DNA from: an uncultured Succinivibrio sp. | GTDB taxonomy: Bacteria; Pseudomonadota; Gammaproteobacteria; Enterobacterales; Succinivibrionaceae | Length of the DNA stretch: 20,852 bases | Assembly: GCA_902772715.1 (NCBI GenBank) | Contig: CACYBT010000206.1 | Span: 1 to 20,852 of the forward strand | Reading direction: 5' to 3' | Shown here: positions 1 to 5,325 of the stretch, one piece after another | Layout of the letters: every line of letters begins with the position of its first letter | Position numbering within the stretch: the stretch's first letter is position 1 | Notes under the pieces: model-generated | Told to the model about the DNA's origin: nothing | What the model saw: the letters and a program-made list of their open reading frames with translations, nothing else | Databases searched by the model: none | Translations under genes and position numbers: made by a program

Positions 1-598
1 CATAGTATCTAGGACTTTAAACATGTGTGGCGTTTCATTTTGTAAATCGTTTAGCCACATCTGCGCGTTTCTCGGAGTCGATGTACAGTCATACATATTC
101 TTCAAACCTTTGATATTGTCATATGCATTCTTCTCTTGCTCTGTAAGTCCTACTGTAAAATCATACTTGAAGCCGCCTTGAGCTTTTGCTTCTTGTAAAA
201 GACTCAGTTTTATGATTACCGATAAAACTGCTGGCAAGACAGCCTACACCTGCGGCTCCCGTAATGGCAGCGAAGGCTGCTGCTCCGCCAATACCACCCA
301 CGGTGGCTATTACTGCACCTATTGCGGCATGGCCAATACCAAGAGTAGATACAGTAATTGCTGCGGCGGCGGCCAATCCTGCGGCAATCAGTAAGCCGCC
401 AATAATTCTTTTGACGATCTTGGCGGCCTTGCTAGAGCCTTCTTTGGTGCCTAAGTCCTCGATTTAATCCTGACTGGTTAATTCATTCTGTTTAATCTCG
501 ATTTTTTCATCAAGAGGTTTATCCTAGTTCTCATCAACATTATCCGTAATAATGTTATTGGTATTGATTACATTTATATTTGAAATTCGATCTGACAT
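1..598 (-). pseudogene. Decayed type III secretion translocator-like gene, partial at window edge
   Basis: Seen: an ATG at 598 follows a strong ribosome site (AAGGGAG, about 8 nt upstream). Reading on, there are in-frame stops TAG (526-524) and TAA (466-464), then a long Ala/Gly/Ile-rich hydrophobic segment (about 400-210) able to form one or two membrane helices. That frame stops at 161. A different frame is open from about 245 to the window edge and reads as a soluble helical protein (GLTEQEKNAYDNIKGLKNMY...), so one frameshift lies roughly between 170 and 245. Known: in type III loci the LcrH/SycD/SicA chaperone gene is usually followed by its translocator genes (YopB/YopD, SipB/SipC). Inferred: this is a broken hydrophobic translocator, because it begins 42 nt after the chaperone-like pseudogene. 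No specific family motif was recognised; an unrelated membrane protein remains possible. Confidence 0.5.
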
Positions 599-640
599 AC
601 ATCTACTCCCTTAAAAACTGTTACTCTTTGCAAACTGCAA

Positions 641-1181
641 TTAAATTCTCGAACTTACTAGAATAGGTCTTTGGTCCTCATCATAAGGATCACAGAGATC
701 TTTTCCTTCCTCTAATATCTCAAGTGCACTTTGTTTATCGTGATTCTTAATATAGCAGAAGCTTAAGCACAAGAACGGCAAAGGCTCCTCTCCTGAGGTT
801 ACGAGAGTCAGCATTTTGTAGCATTCCAATGGCTTCCTTATACTGCTTCAAACCTTCACAGCATTTACCAAGACCGCCCCAGTACTTAGGCTTAGGCTTA
901 TCAAAAAGACAGAGGTTGTAAAACATTTCACGTTCTCCCTCAAAATCAGAGTTTTCAAGCATTGCCATGGCTTCTTTGTAAGAAGATTCCATATAGTCAT
1001 CAGAAAGTCCGCAGATCTCTTTTAACAGCTCACCTTTAGACAATCTCTCTTCAATTTCCTCCCAGCTCTTATTCCCAGGGACAAAAGGAAGAATATTTCA
1101 AAGGTTACCGGTAGTAACCATTGCTTACTCTGACATGGTTTCTTTTAGAGAGGCTGCTGTAATAACAGCATCATTCATCAT
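641..1181 (-). pseudogene. LcrH/SycD-type (class II) type III secretion chaperone, decayed
   Basis: Seen: ATG at 1181 (second ATG at 1178) with AAGGA a few bases upstream. The frame carries in-frame stops TAA (1127-1125) and TGA (1100-1098), then stays open through a TPR-like region. At 826-827 one extra G breaks the frame; removing it joins YKEAI to ECYKMLTL and the protein continues to TAA at 641. The repaired product is about 179 residues, close to the 160-170 usual for LcrH/SycD/IpgC/SicA. Characteristic positions are present: an L..I..L....E..Y..A helix, then FYNLCLFD, then GLGKCCEGLKQY, the hallmark second TPR of the family. Known: these chaperones hold translocators before secretion. 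The neighbour downstream is a translocator-like pseudogene, as expected. With three independent lesions it is non-functional as read. A generic TPR protein is the main alternative. Confidence 0.68.
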
Positions 1182-1241
1182 AAATCCTTAAAGTTCATAA
1201 CCGTCTTTTGATGAAAATTTTTAACTACATTAACATGAGTA

Positions 1242-1247
1242 ATTATA
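1242..1247 (-). promoter_or_regulatory. Possible -10 element upstream of the chaperone pseudogene
   Basis: The minus strand reads TATAAT, a perfect sigma-70 -10 hexamer, about 60 nt before the ATG at 1181. The hexamer position 17 nt further upstream (CATTTC at 1270-1265) is a poor -35, so activator dependence or chance in AT-rich DNA are both possible. Confidence 0.3.
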
Positions 1248-1390
1248 GTATAATTTAATGAGATGAAATGTTTTTAGAATGTCATAGTTCACATTTCCTT
1301 GAAAATTATGTAGAAAAATATTTTTATTTGTTTTCTTACAAAAATGAGGATTTAGGTTAAAATTTAGAGAAAAAAGCTACAAGAGGATCT

Positions 1391-1510
1391 ATGGCATTGA
1401 AATGGTTTTTCCAAAAAGTCCTTGAAAATTCTCCCCTAAGCAAACTTGCTAAGCACTCATCATTCAACATTAACAACGACTTTTTTAAGAATTTATGCTC
1501 TAAATATTGA
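1391..1510 (+). CDS. Possible small ORF of 39 codons, unknown
   Basis: ATG at 1391 is preceded by AAGAGGA with a short 3-nt spacing; the reading frame begins MALKWFFQKVLENSPLSK and ends with TGA at 1508-1510. A weak upstream promoter (TTACAA, 16 nt, TAAAAT) can be drawn. It is the only plus-strand candidate in this decayed block. The residue composition is unremarkable and no family is recognised. It may be a chance ORF or the surviving amino end of a broken gene. Confidence 0.2.
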   Translation: MALKWFFQKVLENSPLSKLAKHSSFNINNDFFKNLCSKY

Positions 1511-1581
1511 GGATAAATTGCCTAATTCACTTAAAAGAATGTGAACAGTAAATATTTTTTTTCACAGTGAATTGAAAAAAA

Positions 1582-1610
1582 ACCGAGGTTATCATAAGAT
1601 GTTCCTCGGT
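1582..1610 (-). terminator. Rho-independent terminator of the protease-like gene
   Basis: On the minus strand a perfect 7-bp stem ACCGAGG/CCTCGGT with a 15-nt loop is followed directly by TTTTTTTT. It lies about 30 nt after the repaired stop of the calpain-like pseudogene (1641-1639), the position expected for that gene's terminator. This suggests the protease gene was its own transcription unit. Confidence 0.8.
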
Positions 1611-1638
1611 ATTCATTACACTTTTTACAACTATTACA

Positions 1639-2527
1639 TCATCTAAAAATCGTCGATATTATCTGACTCTTTGACAATTTTGCCGTATTTTCTTCAGTTA
1701 ACTTCCCTTTGACATTGTTTTGATACCATTTGTCCATTTGAGCCTCTTGTTCCATCGCCAACTTGACTTCATTTTCGGTTTTACTGAAGACATGGTATAT
1801 TATTTAAGATTTGCTCCTTTAATTGATTTTACTTCACCGTATGGATCAAGAACAATAAGTTTGTTTCTTTCCGCATGTAAGACAGTAACTGCATGCCCGG
1901 TGCAATACCATCAGATAAAGCAACCGACTTTGAACTGTGACCACGTACAACAGGTTTCCCATCATCAAGAAACTTCTTAATGGCATTTATAGCATCACCA
2001 GCAGTGGCGAATTGAGCAGAATCAAACGTTAATAATTCTTTTGCGATGCCATTTTCAGCTCTTCCCTGTAAGGCTATAATACCATTTGAAGCGGAATGCA
2101 GAGCCAGCTGTGCCTCTTTTTTATTTATAAGATTTGGATCATTATTATCTGCACGTGCGTGCACTGCCAGGTGCATAGTCACGGCATTTTCAAGGGCAAC
2201 CACCCAAATTAGCACTGTTACTGCCATGTTTGTCGCCTGATGAATCCGATATTTCCCCAAAGGAACCTCATATATATTCACGCCAAGTCTTATATTGACG
2301 TGATTTGGTTTTTCCGATGGAGAAAACAGTCTTGTGATTGATGCTGTACCCTGTGAAGTAAGCATACTGGTTATTGAGGATAGACACCAGCAATCCTGTA
2401 ACTGAGGATTCTGCTTAACATCTTCTAGTCGAGGTTCTCCATGAAACAGGTACTTGTTAAGGTTCACAAATGAACTATCCAAAGCAAAAGAACCCATATC
2501 CAAGACAGCTGTTACTGCAATTGACAT
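1639..2527 (-). pseudogene. Calpain-like (family C2) cysteine protease, probable type III effector, frameshifted
   Basis: Seen: ATG at 2527, ribosome site GAGG 7 nt upstream. Residues 37-50 (VKQNPQLQDCWCLS) match the calpain active-site block around a Gln and the catalytic Cys (C46); W108 starts a WVVALENA helix like the WV..LEKA block of the family. As sequenced the frame ends at 1829. Adding one G to the GGG at 1898-1896 gives IAPGHAVTVLHAE, the expected catalytic His block (H212), followed by LIVLDPYGE, where calpains have NPWGE (Asp here replaces the usual Asn). That frame stops at 1802; one more base near 1798-1805 restores VFSKTENEVKLAMEQ and runs to TGA at 1641-1639, about 296 residues in all. 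Known: calpain-like domains occur in eukaryotic and some bacterial proteases. Inferred: an effector, from the neighbouring secretion relics. Two single-base deletions make it non-functional unless they are sequencing errors. Confidence 0.7.
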
Positions 2528-2534
2528 AAAAAAA

Positions 2535-2560
2535 CCTCAACAAAACATAAGTTGCCGAGG
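2535..2560 (-). promoter_or_regulatory. Hairpin enclosing the protease gene's ribosome binding site (terminator-like)
   Basis: The minus strand reads CCTC, GGC bulge, AAC, 9-nt loop, GTTGAGG, then seven T and the ATG at 2527. The 3' arm contains the GAGG that is the only ribosome site for the gene. The structure looks either like an intrinsic terminator placed just before the start codon or like a translation-blocking stem. Which of these is right cannot be told from sequence alone. Confidence 0.45.
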
Positions 2561-2573
2561 CCTTTATGACTGC

Positions 2574-2727
2574 TCTTGCCAAAGCAAGAAGATCTTTACT
2601 GTAGAGGCTAACTACTTAGCCTAAACTGCAGAGAGTTAGTGTCTCTGACCTCTTATGAGGTACATTAAGTCACAACCTCTTTAGGGATTCAGACTGATCT
2701 AGTTTTTTTGACTAGATTCACTCTGAA
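2574..2727. other. Block of five hairpins, candidate structured RNA (strand uncertain)
   Basis: Perfect inverted repeats in order on the plus strand: TCTTGC/GCAAGA (2574-2589, 4-nt loop); GGCTAA/TTAGCC (2606-2621, 4-nt loop); CAGAGA/TCTCTG (2629-2647); ACCTC/GAGGT (2648-2661, 4-nt loop); and a two-part stem TTCAGA/TCTGAA enclosing ATCTAGT/ACTAGAT (2688-2727). This density is far above the flanking sequence. Two readings compete. On the minus strand it would be a leader or small RNA ending at the hairpin before the protease start. On the plus strand it would be the scaffold of a TnpB-associated omegaRNA ending at the right-end-like sequence at 2806-2855. No tnpB frame survives. No named RNA family was recognised. 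Confidence 0.45.
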
Positions 2728-2805
2728 GCCTTGCAAGTACTGCCCTTGTGCATTTTATTGTAGATGATGAGTTTAAAAAGGCAACGGCAATACCTAATTA
2801 ACCTT

Positions 2806-2855
2806 GCGCCTTATATCCCCTCCCTTAAGGACGGGATATTAGTGTGCGTCTTTTG
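2806..2855 (+). mobile_element. IS200/IS605-type right-end-like sequence (copy A) next to the ftsZ stop
   Basis: The plus strand starts GCGCCTTATATCCCC, contains the hairpin ATATCCC/GGGATAT with inner TCCCTTAAGGAC, and ends GTGTGCGTCTTTTGA. It aligns well with copy B at 5242-5290 (GCGCCTCATATCC... GACGGG... GCGTTTTTTGA), which directly follows a decayed IS200/IS605 transposase gene. It sits 14 nt beyond the end of ftsZ in the same relative position as copy B beside ftsA. Known: elements of this family carry conserved subterminal hairpins of this kind. The rest of the element is not recognisable, so this is read as a relic end. Confidence 0.5.
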
Positions 2856-2869
2856 ATAAAAAATCAATA

Positions 2870-4243
2870 CTACTCAGACTTAGAACGAAGAATTGGAGGT
2901 AGATTCCACAAATCATCCTTGTTGTCATCTACAGGGCTCTTGCCAAAGGATTCCATTGATACCTCAGAAATCTTGCCGTCTCTAAAATCAGGATCAGAAT
3001 TTGCAGATCCAAAACCATGTCCACTATACTGCTGCTGAGAAGCTCCATTCTGCTGACGCATAAATGGGTTTTCAATATTAGAAGACCCTTGTTGCATAGC
3101 ATTTGGATTACCCATAGCAGACTGTGCATCACGCTGATAAAAGGTACCGTTGTCACGCAGTCTCCCAAGGAAGTCAGCCTGCTCATTTCTAACCTTGACC
3201 TGACCAATTTGCGAGCGGGCCTGATTAGCAGGACGGTTAGGATCGGTAGCACTTATACCAGTAATAAGAATTGTAATAATAACCTGATCTTCAGAAATAC
3301 TTTCATCAAAGGACATACCGAACTTGCAATCAGCATCCTCATCAGCATAAGACTGAATGGCGTTACAGATTTCCTCCCACTTGGTAATTGGGAAGTTTGG
3401 ATTAACACGAACATTGGCTAAAAGTCCGGCAGCAGATTTAATATCCACCTGCTCAATAAGAGGAGAATGAATAGCTCTATCCACAGCATCCTCAACAAAG
3501 TTGGCACCTTGACCAACACCATTACCTATCATGGCATGACCACGCCCCTTCATGACGGTAACGACGTCAGCAAAGTCGAGATTAATATAGCCTGGATTAG
3601 TAATAGAGTCCGTAATTCCCTTCACAGCATTAAAAAGAATGTCATTAGCCGAATTAAAGGCATTTACAATAGAAATATTGGCGCCTAGATTCTTCAATAA
3701 CTTATCGTTATCGATAACAATAAGAGAATCAACATGCTTTGACAATTCTGTGATACCAGATTCTGCGTTGACCATGTGGCGTTTGCCTTCAAACTTGAAT
3801 GGTTTGGTAACCACTGCCACAGTCAGTGCGCCAGTTTCTTTGGCGATTTCAGCAATAATAGGCGCTGCACCTGTACCGGTACCACCGCCCATACCTGCGG
3901 TCACAAACACCATATCAGAACCCTGCAGCAGTTTTTTGATATCTTCCTTAGATTCCTCTGCGGCCTTACGCCCCTTATTTGGATCACATCCCGCACCAAG
4001 GCCATTGGTAAGTTTTACACCAATCTGCACCTTCAGAGGAGAAGTAGACTGTACCAAAGCCTGAGAGTCAGTATTGACGGCAATAAACTCAACACCGCTC
4101 AAATTCTCGTTAATCATGTGCTGCAACGAATTACCGCCACCGCCTCCAACACCTAAAACTCTTATAACGCAGGAACCGGATGGCGTAATCAGATTTCTGC
4201 CTGTATTTGGGCTCGAAGATGATTCTAATCGAATATCACTCAT
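2870..4243 (-). CDS. ftsZ: Cell division protein FtsZ
   Basis: Tubulin-like GTPase that polymerises into the Z ring at midcell and recruits the divisome through FtsA. The nucleotide-binding domain shows VLGVGGGGGNS near residues 30-40 and the tubulin signature GGGTGTG at 119-125; the second domain follows, with ITILITGI near its end. A Gln/Asn/Ser-rich linker of roughly 100 residues precedes a C-terminal peptide DDLWNLPPILRSKSE, equivalent to the conserved peptide that binds FtsA but with PPIL where enterobacteria have PAFL. I chose ATG at 4243 (457 residues); an upstream in-frame TTG at 4261 has no ribosome site. It is longer than E. coli FtsZ (383), through the linker and a short N-terminal extension. 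Unusually it lies about 1.08 kb after ftsA, with a terminator between, so it probably has its own promoter. Nothing of the dcw cluster (no lpxC) follows it. Confidence 0.97.
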   Translation of the reverse strand: MSDIRLESSSSPNTGRNLITPSGSCVIRVLGVGGGGGNSLQHMINENLSGVEFIAVNTDSQALVQSTSPLKVQIGVKLTNGLGAGCDPNKGRKAAEESKEDIKKLLQGSDMVFVTAGMGGGTGTGAAPIIAEIAKETGALTVAVVTKPFKFEGKRHMVNAESGITELSKHVDSLIVIDNDKLLKNLGANISIVNAFNSANDILFNAVKGITDSITNPGYINLDFADVVTVMKGRGHAMIGNGVGQGANFVEDAVDRAIHSPLIEQVDIKSAAGLLANVRVNPNFPITKWEEICNAIQSYADEDADCKFGMSFDESISEDQVIITILITGISATDPNRPANQARSQIGQVKVRNEQADFLGRLRDNGTFYQRDAQSAMGNPNAMQQGSSNIENPFMRQQNGASQQQYSGHGFGSANSDPDFRDGKISEVSMESFGKSPVDDNKDDLWNLPPILRSKSE

Positions 4244-4314
4244 TTTTACATTAACTCTCAAAATTTAAAAAACTTTTTCAGTTCAAATATGATATCAGTT
4301 CTTGTTAACTTTAT

Positions 4315-4343
4315 ATTCTAACATAATTTAATATGCTAAGTAA
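4315..4343 (-). promoter_or_regulatory. Possible ftsZ promoter
   Basis: On the minus strand TTACTT (4343-4338), a 17-nt spacer and TAGAAT (4320-4315) lie about 70 nt before the ftsZ ATG. The -10 matches the sigma-70 consensus at five of six positions; the -35 is poor. A local promoter is expected because a terminator separates ftsZ from ftsA. The surrounding DNA is AT-rich, so other starts are possible. Confidence 0.3.
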
Positions 4344-4478
4344 CGCACATACTTATTAGTTTTAAAAGATTTTACCATTTTTAGAAAGAAAATCGTTATA
4401 AATCTAAAAATCACAGTTCAGCCCCCAAATTTTCAAGCCCCCTGAGTATACTTACTGTGTTCAAGGATCTAAAATCAT

Positions 4479-4740
4479 TCAACCACCGCGCCTATCTGTA
4501 TTTCTTTTATCATAAAACTGATGCAACTTATTGTAAGTCACTGCATAGAGAGTCTAAAAGAGAGCAAATAAGATTTTAACAAGATTATGAAGGCAGTTAA
4601 TCCAAAACCTCTTAACAACATGGCTACCGTCATTTAGCTCTGTGACCGCCTAAAAATAAGAAGTTCATATCGACACCTGATAGATGCCACCAATTAAACC
4701 ATCCAGTCTGCATATTCTCAGAAGTAAAAAAGTTAGCAAC
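4479..4740 (-). pseudogene. Unrecognised decayed coding fragment in the ftsA-ftsZ gap
   Basis: Two adjoining minus-strand frames look more like former coding sequence than random AT-rich DNA. From 4740 one reads VANFFTSENMQTGWFNWWHL... and stops at 4630; a one-base shift at about 4635 continues as LNDGSHVVKRFWINCLHNL..., interrupted by a single TAG, then TLYAVTYNKLHQFYDKRN and TGA at 4481-4479. No start codon with a ribosome site is apparent. I do not recognise the family. A broken transposase fragment is plausible given the neighbouring IS relic, but nothing in the residues proves it, and chance open frames cannot be excluded. Confidence 0.3.
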
Positions 4741-4762
4741 AACTAAATTGAAAAAAAATCAT

Positions 4763-4786
4763 AGCCCGTCTCAGTACTGACGGGCT
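4763..4786 (-). terminator. Rho-independent terminator between ftsA and ftsZ
   Basis: Perfect 8-bp GC-rich stem AGCCCGTC/GACGGGCT with an 8-nt loop. On the minus strand it is followed after three to four bases by TTTTTTTT; on the plus strand only TTT follows. It should stop transcripts reading from ftsA toward ftsZ. It begins 12 nt after the TGA of an unrecognised minus-strand coding fragment, whose original terminator it may have been. Confidence 0.75.
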
Positions 4787-4797
4787 TTATCGTAAAA

Positions 4798-4911
4798 TCA
4801 GGTCATAAACGCTGATTTATAGGTTTCATACTCTTCCTTGAGCATAGATAACATCTGGGTATAGCATATCTTGAGTGTCCACAGAACAGACGCAAAAGAT
4901 GCACCTGCCTA
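4798..4911 (-). pseudogene. Unrecognised C-terminal coding fragment preceding the terminator
   Basis: After a TAG at about 4911-4909 the minus strand stays open as AGASFASVLWTLKICYTQML..., continuing to EEYETYKSAFMT and TGA at 4800-4798, followed 12 nt later by the terminator at 4763-4786. Residue choice and the neat stop-plus-terminator arrangement suggest the tail of a former gene. Stops break the frame upstream (TAG GGT AAA AAC TAG), and no family is recognised. It overlaps the left part of the plus-strand transposase relic only slightly, and may have been brought in with that element or be older. Confidence 0.3.
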
Positions 4912-5233
4912 GTTTTTACCCTAAACAAAAATTTAACTGAGATTAGAATCGTTTTTGAAACGGTTTCTTGTCAACTTGTATTCTCTTTAATCGCATCTGA
5001 TGGAGAAGAAGAGCATGTTCATCTGCAGGTTAATCCCCCTCCTAAACTTGCAATATCAGAGAGGGACTTAAGACTTATAGGAGGGGCTTCAAAGATAATT
5101 CGTAAAAGGCAATATCCTACTGTTAGCAAACACTGTGGGGTAATGCTCTTTTCGGCCATTTTATTTTGCTTTATCCTATGGAGATGCTCCTATTTCTATT
5201 AAAAGACAGTATATAGAACAAAATACCTTCTGA
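4903..5233 (+). pseudogene. tnpA: IS200/IS605 family Y1 (HUH) transposase TnpA, decayed
   Basis: Seen: a plus-strand frame gives TEIRIVFETVSCQLV, then DGEEEHVHLQVNPPPKLAIS, with the metal-binding His-hydrophobic-His motif (HVH) encoded at 5014-5022, then GGASKIIRKRQYP, matching the family's LKG.SSR..RK.FP block. The frame is lost near 5150. Another frame at 5177-5233 reads YGDAPISIKRQYIEQNTF and stops, matching the C-terminal CGGAPI...I.QYIE.Q block that carries the catalytic Tyr. Known: TnpA acts as a dimer on single-stranded DNA at subterminal hairpins. The N-terminal third (normally HLVFVTKYR) is missing or unrecognisable and at least one frameshift separates the two catalytic motifs, so it is dead. 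It runs opposite to the dcw genes and is followed after 8 nt by a right-end-like sequence. Confidence 0.75.
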
Positions 5234-5241
5234 TGAATTTG

Positions 5242-5290
5242 GCGCCTCATATCCGCCCTAAAAAGACGGGGGTTTTGCGGCGTTTTTTGA
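5242..5290 (+). mobile_element. IS200/IS605 right-end-like sequence (copy B) next to the ftsA stop
   Basis: Begins GCGCCTCATATCCGCCC, has TAAAAAGACGGGGG and ends TTTTGCGGCGTTTTTTGA. The pattern of CCGCCCTAAA...GACGGGGTTTTGCGGCG is typical of right ends in this family, and it directly follows the tnpA relic at 4903-5233. It resembles copy A at 2806-2855. The ftsA stop codon lies 36 nt further on, so the element inserted just outside the gene. Confidence 0.6.
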
Positions 5291-5325
5291 GAAATACCCT
5301 ACAAGCATATGTAAAAAGCATTTTC

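Larger units (their letters stand above)
1182..1581. other. AT-rich spacer between the chaperone and protease pseudogenes
   Basis: About 400 bases without a convincing gene. It contains the candidate -10 element at 1242-1247 (minus), a short plus-strand ORF at 1391-1510 and otherwise AT-rich sequence with A/T runs. No tRNA, repeat array or insertion sequence end was seen. Confidence 0.5.
4244..5325. other. Enlarged ftsA-ftsZ intergenic region
   Basis: About 1.08 kb without an intact gene where most relatives have a gap of tens of bases. From the ftsA side it holds the IS right end (5242-5290), the tnpA relic (4903-5233), an unrecognised coding tail (4798-4911), a minus-strand terminator (4763-4786), a second unrecognised fragment (4479-4740) and the possible ftsZ promoter (4315-4343). 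The interval 4344-4478 shows nothing definable. Confidence 0.8.

Noticed and set aside
264..467. Ala/Pro-rich plus-strand ORF
   Set aside because: It is the complement of the Ala/Gly-rich hydrophobic segment of the translocator-like pseudogene; composition explains the open frame.
1896..1898. Programmed frameshifting in the protease-like gene
   Set aside because: The GGG and AAA tracts are too short to be typical slippery sites, two separate shifts would be needed, and neighbouring genes are also broken; pseudogene decay is simpler.
1720..1980. 86-codon plus-strand ORF
   Set aside because: Opposite the C-terminal part of the calpain-like gene, whose catalytic His block is read from the minus strand here.
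2806..2855. Intrinsic terminator of ftsZ
   Set aside because: A hairpin is present but no T-rich tract follows it on the minus strand, and the sequence is better explained by its similarity to the IS right end at 5242-5290.
4244..4261. Upstream TTG start adding six residues to FtsZ
   Set aside because: No ribosome site precedes it; ATG at 4243 begins the more usual MSDIRLE-like sequence and has GAGAG upstream.
5036..5086. Inverted repeat CCCCTCCTA/TAGGAGGGG as a regulatory stem
   Set aside because: Its arms fall in codons of the transposase relic (PPKL and IGGAS blocks) and it is followed by no T run; likely coincidental.
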